A DNA stretch of 64,000 bases, taken from the NCBI RefSeq assembly GCF_026627425.1, contig NZ_JAPNLH010000004.1, positions 124,001 to 188,000 of the forward strand. The letters run 5' to 3'. The translations under genes and the position numbers were made by a program. Position 1 is the first letter of the stretch, and every line of letters starts with the position of its first letter. This DNA comes from Arthrobacter endolithicus (lineage in GTDB: Bacteria > Actinomycetota > Actinomycetes > Actinomycetales > Micrococcaceae). Under the pieces are notes generated by a model. That model was not told the origin of the DNA and made no database searches. It saw only the letters and a program-made list of their open reading frames with translations. Below, piece by piece: positions 1 to 7,995 of the stretch.

Positions 1-271
1 CCGGCGCTGCAGCGTCTTCGGTCGCTGCCGAATCACCGCTGCCGATGCGCACCAGCGGGGCGCCGACCTCTGCCGTCTCGTCCTCGGCAACAAGAATTTC
101 CTCGATCACACCCGCGATCGGAGAAGGGATCTCGGTGTCAACCTTGTCGGTTGAGACTTCGAGCAGGGGCTCGTCTACCTCAACCCGGTCACCAACCTGC
201 TTGAGCCAGCGAGTGACGGTACCTTCGGTGACGCTTTCACCAAGGGCGGGTAAGTTCACGGATTCAGACAT
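1..271 (-). CDS. sucB: 2-oxoglutarate dehydrogenase E2 (dihydrolipoyl acyltransferase), N-terminal part
   Basis: Only the first 90 codons are in the window; the gene runs off the left edge. The start is ATG at 271, preceded by AAGGAG about ten bases upstream. The visible protein is a lipoyl domain: it opens with the sequence [17 protein letters not shown] and carries the lipoylation motif STDKVDTEI, whose lysine bears the lipoyl arm. A Glu/Ala-rich linker begins at the edge. E2 transfers the succinyl (or another acyl) group from E1 to CoA, and its dihydrolipoyl arm is reoxidised by LpdA, encoded just upstream on the same strand. The order pepA, lpdA, sucB is seen in related actinobacteria. 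Whether the complex is specific for 2-oxoglutarate or pyruvate cannot be decided from the lipoyl domain alone; the symbol rests on neighbourhood. Confidence 0.85.
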   Translation of the reverse strand, partial: MSESVNLPALGESVTEGTVTRWLKQVGDRVEVDEPLLEVSTDKVDTEIPSPIAGVIEEILVAEDETAEVGAPLVRIGSGDSAATEDAAAP

Positions 272-309
272 TTCGTCCCCGTTCTCCTTTATCTGCAATG
301 CGAATTGAT

Positions 310-338
310 AGCGGTATTTCTACGCCTGAAATACCGCT
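310..338. repeat. 11-bp inverted repeat between lpdA and sucB
   Basis: Perfect arms AGCGGTATTTC and GAAATACCGCT flank a 7-base loop (321-327). It lies 39 bases upstream of the sucB start on the minus strand, in the leader between lpdA and sucB. It could form an RNA hairpin or be a protein-binding dyad; no U-tract follows in either direction. Confidence 0.7.
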
Positions 339-354
339 GGGAATACTGCTTTGA

Positions 355-393
355 GCTTAGTGCACCCGGTGCGGAACACCGGGTGCACTAAGC
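355..393 (-). terminator. 17-bp perfect hairpin after lpdA
   Basis: Arms at 355-371 and 377-393 are perfectly complementary (17 bp, rich in GTGCACCCGGTG) around a 5-base loop CGGAA. It sits nine bases beyond the lpdA stop codon. The stem is strong enough to stop or stabilise a transcript, but there is no run of T after it. It may therefore be a partial terminator or a processing site that sets the lpdA to sucB ratio, not a full stop. Confidence 0.6.
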
Positions 394-401
394 AAGTGTT
401 A

Positions 402-1784
402 CTAGCCGTGCAGCGGATGGCCGGCCAGGGCCATGGCAGCCTCGCCCAGGGCCTCGTTTTGCGTGGGGTGCGCGTGGAGCAGCTGCGCGACGTCTTCGGG
501 GTAGGCTTCCCAGTTGACAATCAGCTGAGCCTCCCCGATCTGCTCGCCCATGCGTGAACCAATCATGTGAACGCCGACGACGGGGCCGTCCTTTTCGCGG
601 ACAAACTTCACCAGGCCACCGGTACCGAGAATGGAGCTCTTGCCGTTGCCGGCCAGGTTGTACTCGACGCTTTCGACCTTGTCGTCGCCGAACTTAGCCT
701 TGGCTGCCTTTTCGCTCAGGCCCACCGACGCGATTTCGGGGTCGCAGTAGGTGACCTTGGGGACGTTGATGTCCTCAACAACCACCGGACTCTTGCCGGC
801 GATTTCCTCGGCAACGAAGATGCCTTGCTGGAAACCGCGGTGCGCCAGCTGTACGCCGGGGACAATATCGCCGACGGCGTAGATGTTGCCCACACCGGTG
901 TGCAGGCGTTCGTTGGTGATGACGAAGCCGCGGTCCATCGTGATACCCGCCTCTTCGTAGCCCAGGTTGGCGGTGGAGGGCCCGCGGCCTACGGCGACGA
1001 GCATCAGATCTGCCTCGAACGTCTTGCCGTCGACGAGAGTCACCTTGACGCCGTCGTCGTTCTGCTCCACGCCCTGGAAGAAGGTGCCGGTGCTGAACTT
1101 GATGCCGCGCTTCTTGAAGGTGCGCTCAAGCACCTTGATGATGGCAGCGTCCTCGTTCGGCACCAGCGAGGGCAGGCCCTCGATGATGGTGACGTCAACG
1201 CCGAAGGACTTCCAGACCGAGGCGAATTCAACGCCGATCACGCCGCCGCCAAGGACGATGACGCTCTTAGGCAGGTAATCCATGGTCAGGGCGGTGTCGG
1301 AGGTAATGACCTTCCCGCCGATTTCCAGTCCCGGCAGGCTGCGGGAGTAGGACCCGGTGGCCAGAATTATGTTCTTGCCGGTGTAGGCGGTTCCGTTCAC
1401 CGTGACGGTGTTCTCGGCGGTGAGCTTGCCCTCGCCTTCGATGACGGTGATGCCCTTGCCCTTGATCAGGCCGCTGAGGCCCTTGAACTTGCCGGCAATG
1501 ATGCCGTCCTTGTAGGCATTGACCGCCCTCATGTCAATGGAGTCAAGGGTGACGTTGACGCCGTACTTCGCAGCGTCGCGGGCATGATCGGCGAGTTCCG
1601 CAGAGTGCAGCAGCGCCTTGGTGGGGATACAACCGTTGTGCAGGCAGGTTCCGCCCAACTTGCCTTTCTCGACAAGTCCAACAGTGAAGCCCAGCTGGAC
1701 GGCACGGAGGGCTGCGGCATAGCCGCCGCTCCCAGCCCCGAGAACCAGGATGTCAAATTCTTGCGCAGCTGCCTGATCGGCCAC
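402..1784 (-). CDS. lpdA: Dihydrolipoyl dehydrogenase (E3)
   Basis: A flavoprotein of 460 residues, the usual family length, that reoxidises dihydrolipoamide on the E2 subunits of pyruvate/2-oxoglutarate dehydrogenase and passes electrons to NAD. Visible features are the FAD-binding GAGSGG at residues 16-21, the redox-active disulfide Cys47/Cys52 in GGTCLHNGC, an NAD-binding GGGVIGVEFAS loop near residue 180, and the C-terminal HAHPTQNEALGE with the catalytic His439-Glu444 pair. The start is GTG at 1784, with GAGGGAG six bases upstream. It lies between pepA and sucB on the same strand. Three copies of a 12-bp repeat (1833-1868) lie in its leader. Confidence 0.96.
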   Translation of the reverse strand: MADQAAAQEFDILVLGAGSGGYAAALRAVQLGFTVGLVEKGKLGGTCLHNGCIPTKALLHSAELADHARDAAKYGVNVTLDSIDMRAVNAYKDGIIAGKFKGLSGLIKGKGITVIEGEGKLTAENTVTVNGTAYTGKNIILATGSYSRSLPGLEIGGKVITSDTALTMDYLPKSVIVLGGGVIGVEFASVWKSFGVDVTIIEGLPSLVPNEDAAIIKVLERTFKKRGIKFSTGTFFQGVEQNDDGVKVTLVDGKTFEADLMLVAVGRGPSTANLGYEEAGITMDRGFVITNERLHTGVGNIYAVGDIVPGVQLAHRGFQQGIFVAEEIAGKSPVVVEDINVPKVTYCDPEIASVGLSEKAAKAKFGDDKVESVEYNLAGNGKSSILGTGGLVKFVREKDGPVVGVHMIGSRMGEQIGEAQLIVNWEAYPEDVAQLLHAHPTQNEALGEAAMALAGHPLHG

Positions 1785-1832
1785 TTAGACGCTCCCTCGC
1801 GTATCGGTTGACGCGCATAGCCGCGCGCCTTC

Positions 1833-1868
1833 TTGTTCACTACTTTGTTCACTGCTTTGTTCACTACT
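1833..1868. repeat. 12-bp tandem repeat, 3 copies, upstream of lpdA
   Basis: Units ttgttcactact, ttgttcactgct, ttgttcactact lie head to tail about 50 bases upstream of the lpdA start. There is one mismatch in 36 bases. No ORF with a plausible start is needed to explain it; it looks like slippage or recombination in a leader. Confidence 0.85.
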
Positions 1869-2043
1869 GCAACTAAACAACGTGGTCTGACGTACCTGCA
1901 GTGCCGGATTTCTGTGCAGCGACGAATCCAGCAGGCAGACTTTCAGCCTTCACCTTATCGTCCACAGTAACCATGCTCCACCTGCGGGACGCGCAGATGA
2001 CGGCGTTGTGTCGAGTTTCACGATTCTGTGTGAGTGACCTGTC

Positions 2044-2073
2044 ACGGCCGGCGGTCATCATGCCGCCGGCCGT
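2044..2073 (-). terminator. Hairpin terminator after pepA
   Basis: An 11-bp perfect GC-rich stem (arms 2044-2054 and 2063-2073) with an 8-base loop begins 13 bases after the pepA stop codon. There is no clear T-run, as is common for actinobacterial terminators. The rest of the 300-base gap between lpdA and pepA (1785-2086) contains the 12-bp repeat and nothing else I can name. Confidence 0.65.
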
Positions 2074-2086
2074 AAGGGCTGCCGGA

Positions 2087-3607
2087 TCAGGCCGTTCGGG
2101 CCAGCACGTCCTCCACGTACGCGACCAGCGTGCGCACGGCAATGCCGGTGGCCTGCTTGGGCGTGTAGCCGAAGGGAGCCCCTTCATTGAAGGCCGGTCC
2201 GGCGATGTCCAGATGCGCCCACGGAATTGTCGAGCCGTCCTTGGCCTTGCCGACAAACTCATTTAAAAACACCGCGGCTGTCATCATGCCGCCCATTTTC
2301 TCGCCGATGTTGGCCAGATCCGCAACCGGGGAATCCAACGACGGACGCAATTCCTCCGGCATAGGCATGGGCCAGAACAGTTCCCCGGCGCGGTCGGCAG
2401 CGGCCTTCACCGCGGCGCTGACGCCGTCGTCGCCCATCACTGCAGACACCCGGTTCCCCAACGCGACCACCTGCGCTCCGGTCAAGGTGGCGACATCCAG
2501 GATGGCATCAGGGTATTCCGCGGATGCCGCCGCGAGGCCGTCGGCCATCACCAGGCGTCCTTCGGCGTCGGTGTTCAGAACCTCGACGGTCTTGCCGCCG
2601 AACATGGTCAGCACATCGGAGGGGCGGATGGCCGTTGCCGAGGGCATATTCTCGGCAAGGCAGAGCCACGCCGTCAGCTTCACCGGCAGGCCCAGCTCGG
2701 CGACGGCCAGCAGGGCGTTGAACACCGCGGCCGCACCTGCCATATCGCATTTCATGGTCATCATGCTGCCGGCGGGCTTGAGGGAAATTCCACCGCTGTC
2801 GAAAGTGATGCCCTTCCCCACAAACGCCAGCTTAACCTTGGCCCGGGCCGGTGCATACTCCACCTTGACCATCCGCGGCGGGCGGGAGGACCCTTGGCCG
2901 ACGCCCATGATCCCGCCGAAGCCCTCGCGTTCCAGCCGCTTTTCGTCCATCACGGTGACCTTGACGGGCAGCCCCTTGGCCAGATCCTTCGCCGCCTCCG
3001 CGAACGTCTCAGGGTAGAGATGGCTAGGAGGCTCGTTGACCAGTGAGCGGGTCGCATTGACGGCCTTGGCGACAATGGAAGCGCGTTCCAGAGCCGGTGC
3101 CAGCGCCGGGTCCTCCGCTGCCGGGGTGAAGATGGTGATGGTCCCGACGTTGGTCTTCGCGGCGTCAGCGGCGCGGTGACCGGTATAGGAATAGGCACCC
3201 AGAGCGGCACCTTCAGCAACCGCGGCCGCCTGACCCACCGTCGTCGTCGGAAGGGCGACGGCGACGGAACTAACGCCGGCGAGCTGCCGGATGGCGGACC
3301 CGGCCGCGCGGCGCAGCGCCTCTTCGCTGGTCTGGTTATCGGTGAGCTTACCGACGCCGGAGAGCACCAGGACCTGGGCGCCGACCTCGGGGACACCGGG
3401 CAGGCGACGAACCTCATCGGCGGCACCGGTGATGCCTAGAACCTGCAGTGATGCTGCCAGCGCGTTAGCGGCCTTCGCGGGCAAGGGGTTGTCTAAAAGC
3501 ACGGGTCCATTGCTGCCTTGCCCGACGCCGACCACCAGGGCCTGCGAATCATCCTTTTTGAGGTCTTTGGCTATGGCACGGAGAGTTACTTCATGATTTT
3601 TGAACAC
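2087..3607 (-). CDS. pepA: Leucyl aminopeptidase (M17)
   Basis: Cytosolic M17 aminopeptidase that removes N-terminal residues from peptides; a hexameric two-metal enzyme by family knowledge. The C-terminal catalytic half is intact, with the signature NTDAEGRL at about residues 345-352, the upstream metal-ligand segment VGKGITFDSGG, and a KCDMAGAAAV stretch. I place the start at GTG 3607 (506 residues, family-typical), because GCGAGGA lies about ten bases upstream. The open frame extends 25 codons further to 3682, but those codons have no ribosome site and no homology feel. It is divergent from the PAC2 gene and upstream of lpdA. Confidence 0.93.
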   Translation of the reverse strand: MFKNHEVTLRAIAKDLKKDDSQALVVGVGQGSNGPVLLDNPLPAKAANALAASLQVLGITGAADEVRRLPGVPEVGAQVLVLSGVGKLTDNQTSEEALRRAAGSAIRQLAGVSSVAVALPTTTVGQAAAVAEGAALGAYSYTGHRAADAAKTNVGTITIFTPAAEDPALAPALERASIVAKAVNATRSLVNEPPSHLYPETFAEAAKDLAKGLPVKVTVMDEKRLEREGFGGIMGVGQGSSRPPRMVKVEYAPARAKVKLAFVGKGITFDSGGISLKPAGSMMTMKCDMAGAAAVFNALLAVAELGLPVKLTAWLCLAENMPSATAIRPSDVLTMFGGKTVEVLNTDAEGRLVMADGLAAASAEYPDAILDVATLTGAQVVALGNRVSAVMGDDGVSAAVKAAADRAGELFWPMPMPEELRPSLDSPVADLANIGEKMGGMMTAAVFLNEFVGKAKDGSTIPWAHLDIAGPAFNEGAPFGYTPKQATGIAVRTLVAYVEDVLARTA

Positions 3608-3881
3608 GAATACTGATCCTCGCTGGTTGTGGGTGGTTACCGTTTGCGGCGTTGAATAAGATCGTAGTCCGAGGAAGCGCACGGACGGCGCAACGGCGGG
3701 TCGCCGCTACGATAAACGAGGGCCGAGATGGCCGGCGCCGCCCCGGGGCCTTGGACGCCGGAATGTTCGGGGTAGTCAGGACGTTCTAACAACTAGTAGC
3801 GGTACTGGGCTGATAACGCTACGTCACATGTCTGCCAGCAGGCGGACCAGAACGCCGGGCCTTGGTTCGTGGAGGAAGAAA

Positions 3882-4835
3882 GTGAAAGACATCGAGTACA
3901 CACCGTTTATGGAGCCGTCCGGGCTGTACGCCCTCAACGACGCGCTGTTGCAGCAGGAGGATCTGCGCGGACTGAATATGCTCATGGGTTTTTCCGGCTT
4001 TTCCGACGCCGGTCAGGTCGTCTCGCAGATCACCACTGAATTGCTTGGGCAGCTGGAAAGCGAGCCGGTGGCATTTTTCGATATCGATCAGCTCATCGAT
4101 TACCGCTCCCGCCGTCCGCGGATCACCTTTGCGCAGGACCGTCTGACCGATTACCAGCAGCCGCGGCTGGCGCTGTACCGGATGAAGGACGCGCTGAATA
4201 AGCCCTTCCTGTTCCTGACAGGTAATGAACCCGATCTGCAATGGGAGCGGTTCACCGGTGCGGTGCTGAAGCTGGTTAAACGCTTCGATGTCAATCTGGT
4301 GGCCTGGGTGCACTCCATCCCGATGCCGGTCCCGCACACGCGCCCGATCGGCGTGACCGTGCACGGCAATAGGCCCGAGCTGATTGAAGGAATCTCGACC
4401 TGGCAGGCCACGGTGGACCTGCCGTCCGCCGTCGGTCATCTGCTGGAATTCCGGCTGCAGGAGGCGGGCCGGAACGTGGCCGGTTACGCAATCCATGTTC
4501 CGCATTACCTAGCCGACGCCGAGTACCCGCCGGCCGCCGTCGCCGGACTGGAGCACCTGGGCGCGGTGGCATCCCTGATGCTGCCCAGCGAACGTCTGCG
4601 GGAAGCCGGACGAGACGTGGAGCGCCAGATCGCGGAGCAGACGCAGGGCTCCGCAGAGGTCCAGGCCGTGGTGCATAACCTGGAGAGTCAGTTCGATGAC
4701 CGGGCCCAGGGAATGGCGCGCCGTTCGCTGTTGGCGGGCGAGAATGACGAGTTGCCGGACGCGGATACTTTGGGTGCCGCAGTAGAGGCCTACTTGGCCA
4801 GCCAGGAAAAGGAGAACGACGGCGGCGGCTCCTGA
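3882..4835 (+). CDS. PAC2 family protein (proteasome-assembly-chaperone-like)
   Basis: A 317-residue cytosolic protein of the PAC2 family, which resembles the eukaryotic proteasome assembly chaperone 2 fold. Its biochemical role in actinobacteria is not established. Family-like segments are MGFSGFSDAGQV near the N-terminus, FDIDQLIDYRSRRP, and WVHSIPMPVPHTRPIGVTVHG in the middle. The C-terminal third is helical and ends in an acidic tail. I chose GTG 3882, since GGAGGAAG sits just upstream; the frame is open 18 codons further to 3828. It is divergent from pepA. Three perfect 23-bp repeats begin 14 bases after the stop. Confidence 0.85.
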   Translation: MKDIEYTPFMEPSGLYALNDALLQQEDLRGLNMLMGFSGFSDAGQVVSQITTELLGQLESEPVAFFDIDQLIDYRSRRPRITFAQDRLTDYQQPRLALYRMKDALNKPFLFLTGNEPDLQWERFTGAVLKLVKRFDVNLVAWVHSIPMPVPHTRPIGVTVHGNRPELIEGISTWQATVDLPSAVGHLLEFRLQEAGRNVAGYAIHVPHYLADAEYPPAAVAGLEHLGAVASLMLPSERLREAGRDVERQIAEQTQGSAEVQAVVHNLESQFDDRAQGMARRSLLAGENDELPDADTLGAAVEAYLASQEKENDGGGS

Positions 4836-4848
4836 GCGCCGGCCGGCC

Positions 4849-4917
4849 GCGGTCGGGCTCCGGTAACGGTCGCGGTCGGGCTCCGGTAACGGTCGCGGTC
4901 GGGCTCCGGTAACGGTC
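4849..4917. repeat. 23-bp tandem repeat, 3 perfect copies
   Basis: The unit gcggtcgggctccggtaacg plus gtc occurs three times without mismatch (4849-4871, 4872-4894, 4895-4917), in the gap between the PAC2 gene and the MFS gene. It is not a CRISPR: the copies are directly abutting with no spacers. Copy number is likely variable between strains. Confidence 0.95.
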
Positions 4918-4947
4918 GGGACGGAGGTCTCCTGCGTGTTGCCCACC

Positions 4948-4959
4948 TAAGATGGTGGT
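4948..4959 (+). promoter_or_regulatory. Leaderless -10 element of the MFS gene
   Basis: TAAGAT at 4948-4953 is followed by exactly six bases and then the GTG start at 4960. This spacing puts the transcription start on the start codon. It fits the common actinobacterial leaderless arrangement and supports the chosen start, which has no ribosome binding site. Confidence 0.6.
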
Positions 4960-6405
4960 GTGAAAACCAGTGGGAGCGGAACCGGCTTTGGCCAGCAGAG
5001 AAGCACAACACAGGGGCACGGCGCCGTGTCCCGCGGTGGGTACGGCCGGGCCTGGTTCGTCTGGGGCGTTGGAGTGTTCGCCTATCTGATCGCCATAACG
5101 GCACGGACTTCCTTTGGCGTCGCGGGGCTGGAAGCAACGGCCCGCTTCGGGGCTACCGCCTCCGCGCTGTCGGCCTTCACCGTGCTACAGCTGCTGGTTT
5201 ACGCGGCGCTGCAGATACCCGTCGGGGTGTTGGTTGACCGTTTCGGCCCGCGGCTGATGATCGCATGCGGTGCAGTGCTGATGTGCCTGGGGCAGGTCCA
5301 GCTGGCTGCGGCGACCTCAGTCCCGGCCGGCATCGTGGGCCGGGTGCTGGTGGGTGCCGGAGATGCGATGACGTTCATTGCCGTCCTGCGGCTGATCCCG
5401 GCCTGGTTTCCCGCCTCCCGCGTCCCGTTATTAACTCAGCTGACCGGACAGCTGGGCCAGCTGGGACAGTTGATCAGTGTGATCCCCTTTGCGCTGGTCC
5501 TGCATGCTTTCGGCTGGAGCCCGGCCTTTTTGGGTGTTGCCGGACTCTCGCTGCTGGCCTTCGTGCTGGCGGCAGCGTTGCTGCGCAACCAGCCAGCGGG
5601 CGAGCCGGATGCCAGGACGGCCCACGGCCTGAGGGAAACCGCTTCAGCCATCACCAAAGCATGGAAACAGCCCGGCACCAGGTTGGGTATGTGGAGTCAC
5701 TTCACCACCCAGTTCTCCGGCACGGTTTTCATCATGACGTGGGGCTACCCCTTTCTGGCCTCCGGGCAGGGGGTCGACCCGGCCGTGGTGACGTTGCTGA
5801 TGAGCCTGTTCGTCGTCGTCGGCATTATTTGTGGGCCGCTGTTGGGCGGCTGGGTCGGCCGGCATCCGCTGCGGCGATCCACCATGGTGTTATTGATTGC
5901 CGCGGCCATCGCCGTCGTGTGGCTCGCCACTTTGCTGCAACCTGGAAGGTCTCCGTTGTGGCTGCTGCTGGTGCTGGTGCTGGTGCTGGCGTTGGGTGGC
6001 CCGGCATCGATGATTGGCTTCGATTTCGCCCGGACCTATAATCCCTCGCATCGGATGGGCACGGCGACCGGAATCGTCAATATTGGTGGCTTCTGTGCCT
6101 CCTTGCTCACCATGTATGTTGTGGGATTGGTGCTGGACCTACTCAATAACAGCGGGTTCTCCCACGGTGACCTGTATTCACTTGATTCCTTCCGGATAGC
6201 GCTGTCCGTGCAGTTCCTTGTCCTGGCGGTGGGGGTAGGGGGAGTGCTCTCCTGCCGCGCAGCGGTGCGCAAACAGATGGCACTGGAGGGCTTTCGGCTG
6301 CCTCCATTGCGCGCAGCGCTTTCGGATAACCGGCGACGACGGCGGCAGTACCGCGCGGAGCAGCGTGGTTCGCGGGGCGGGGACAGCGGAAAGACCTCAG
6401 ACTAG
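4960..6405 (+). CDS. MFS transporter
   Basis: A 481-residue membrane protein of the major facilitator superfamily. About 12 hydrophobic segments follow a polar N-terminus of some 30 residues. The cytoplasmic loop between segments 2 and 3 carries the MFS motif A as GVLVDRFGPRLMI, and a second-half counterpart GGWVGRHPLRRST is near residue 300. The C-terminus is basic and cytoplasmic. Substrate cannot be read from the sequence. The start is GTG 4960, supported by the leaderless -10 immediately upstream. It stands alone between the PAC2 gene and the DUF4192 gene. Confidence 0.85.
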   Translation: MKTSGSGTGFGQQRSTTQGHGAVSRGGYGRAWFVWGVGVFAYLIAITARTSFGVAGLEATARFGATASALSAFTVLQLLVYAALQIPVGVLVDRFGPRLMIACGAVLMCLGQVQLAAATSVPAGIVGRVLVGAGDAMTFIAVLRLIPAWFPASRVPLLTQLTGQLGQLGQLISVIPFALVLHAFGWSPAFLGVAGLSLLAFVLAAALLRNQPAGEPDARTAHGLRETASAITKAWKQPGTRLGMWSHFTTQFSGTVFIMTWGYPFLASGQGVDPAVVTLLMSLFVVVGIICGPLLGGWVGRHPLRRSTMVLLIAAAIAVVWLATLLQPGRSPLWLLLVLVLVLALGGPASMIGFDFARTYNPSHRMGTATGIVNIGGFCASLLTMYVVGLVLDLLNNSGFSHGDLYSLDSFRIALSVQFLVLAVGVGGVLSCRAAVRKQMALEGFRLPPLRAALSDNRRRRRQYRAEQRGSRGGDSGKTSD

Positions 6406-6492
6406 CCCTGCACAGGCTCTTTCACCGGGGTTCGGTGCACAATCGGCAGTTGGCCTCTGGGCGCGGCGGCAGGGCGGACGGACAGTTAAACC

Positions 6493-7755
6493 ATGACTAC
6501 CGAACAGCGCCTTTCCATCAGCTCCGGAGAAGATATTCTCAGCTACATACCGCATGCGGTGGGCTACTGGCCCACCAACAGCCTGGTCTGCCTCACACTG
6601 GCCGCCGGGAGCGTCGGCGCCACCCTCCGTGTGGATCTTCCCCGGCCCGGGGACGCTGGGCTGCGCGAGTTCGCCGATTACATCTGCTCCACACTCGGCG
6701 CGGACGAAGCCGCCGACGGTGTGCTGTTGGCCATCTTTGGCGGAACTGACTGGCAGCTGAAGGGACGTACTCCGTACCGGGAGATGATCAGAATGCTGGA
6801 CCGTTCTTTGGCCCAGGCGGGTATGCCGGTGCGGGAGAAGTGGTATCTGGGGCCCGAGTATTGGCGCAATTACCTCTGTATGGACGGAGCATGCTGCGGC
6901 TGGCCTGGGCGTCCGTTGGAAGACATTACCAATAGCGCTTTGAATGCGGAATTGGTTTTTCGTGGCAGTGCACTGGTGGATCCCGCAGACCGGGCGGGCT
7001 CCGCAGTTGTGACCCCTTCGGATGTTGACGTGGCGGCCGTGCAACGGAAAGTGCACCAACACCACGCAGTGCTGGCGGGGCGGGAGCGGGAACAGGAGCA
7101 GTTCGTGGCAGTGCTCCAAACCTGGGAGCTGGCACTTCTTCGCTGGCCGGAACCGCCGAACGCATCCACTGCTGGCTACCTGCTGGCATCGTTGCAAAGC
7201 GTGACCGTCCGGGACTCAATACTGGTCCTGGCTAGTGTCAATGCCCGGCTGGCATTCGAAGGGGCCCTGGCCTGTGGCCTGCTCACTGACTCGGAGCATG
7301 GTGTGGCAAGGCCCGCGACCAGGAGACCCAGCCGGAACGAGCAGGATGTACTGCGGCGAAGCTTCAGCAGATTGCAGGATGCCCATGGGCAGGATGTGGC
7401 CGTCCAGGACTTCGGGCCAATCCTCATGGGAGAGGGATCAAGCGACCCGGATTGGAAAAAGCTCGATGCGGCGGACGAGCTGTTGACCTACCTGTCCCGG
7501 TCGGGGACTGCCGAGCCGCGGGCGGCCGTCCTGACTATGTTGGCGTGGACTCAATGGTGCCGGGGACGCGGTTCAAGCGCGGATGCCTTCCTCCAGTTGG
7601 CACTGCGGGAGGTCGGCGGCTACCCACTGGCGGTGCTCCTGGAGGAACTGATCAGCCGCGGCTGTATCTGTAACTGGGCTCGGAACCGGCGCACTTCCTG
7701 GCGCAGGACGGCCCGGATTCCAGCCAACGGCCGGGAAGGATATCGTTCGCAGTGA
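6493..7755 (+). CDS. DUF4192 family protein
   Basis: A 420-residue protein of the actinobacterial DUF4192 family, function unknown. The N-terminal segment SSGEDILSYIPHAVGYWPTNSLVCLTL is characteristic, with a later WCRGRGSSADAFLQLAL stretch near the C-terminus that resembles a helical repeat. There are no membrane segments or signal peptide. It precedes sigA in the same direction but is separated from it by 240 bases containing a separate promoter, so it is probably not co-transcribed. GACAGT lies six bases upstream of the ATG, a weak match to the leaderless -10 pattern. Confidence 0.8.
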   Translation: MTTEQRLSISSGEDILSYIPHAVGYWPTNSLVCLTLAAGSVGATLRVDLPRPGDAGLREFADYICSTLGADEAADGVLLAIFGGTDWQLKGRTPYREMIRMLDRSLAQAGMPVREKWYLGPEYWRNYLCMDGACCGWPGRPLEDITNSALNAELVFRGSALVDPADRAGSAVVTPSDVDVAAVQRKVHQHHAVLAGREREQEQFVAVLQTWELALLRWPEPPNASTAGYLLASLQSVTVRDSILVLASVNARLAFEGALACGLLTDSEHGVARPATRRPSRNEQDVLRRSFSRLQDAHGQDVAVQDFGPILMGEGSSDPDWKKLDAADELLTYLSRSGTAEPRAAVLTMLAWTQWCRGRGSSADAFLQLALREVGGYPLAVLLEELISRGCICNWARNRRTSWRRTARIPANGREGYRSQ

Positions 7756-7854
7756 ATTATCGTGAGAGACTGGAAGCCGCGACCCGGTTGGGTCCGTGAT
7801 TCACCTCCATTGCGTTTGTAACGTGCAGTTGCCGGGGAAACTCCTCACACCGAC

Positions 7855-7884
7855 GGGAACAATGTCGGCTTGCTGGTAGTTATA
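7855..7884 (+). promoter_or_regulatory. SigR/SigH-type promoter upstream of sigA
   Basis: GGGAAC (7855-7860), an 18-base spacer and GTTATA (7879-7884) match the GGGAAY-N18-GTT consensus of the actinobacterial disulfide/heat-stress sigma factors SigR and SigH. The predicted transcription start is near 7891, giving a leader of about 105 bases before sigA. A SigR-controlled promoter is known upstream of hrdB, the Streptomyces counterpart, so the position makes biological sense. It is seen by eye only. Confidence 0.55.
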
Positions 7885-7995
7885 ACTGGTGACTCTGCAG
7901 GTTGCGATGGTGTGTGTACAACATCGCGGACTTGACAGGGTCATAGTGGTGTTGCCCGTAGGTGACTCCACAGACCGCCGCAAGAAAGGTTTTCT

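Noticed and set aside
1529-1864. Minus-strand frame reading through the 12-bp repeats upstream of lpdA (MNKAVNKVVNKK)
   Set aside because: It is out of frame with lpdA and overlaps it; the lpdA start at 1784 has its own ribosome site and no motif supports this frame.
7932-7937. TTGACA just upstream of sigA as a -35 element
   Set aside because: No acceptable -10 sequence 16-18 bases downstream (CCCGTA or neighbours), so a promoter is not supported here.
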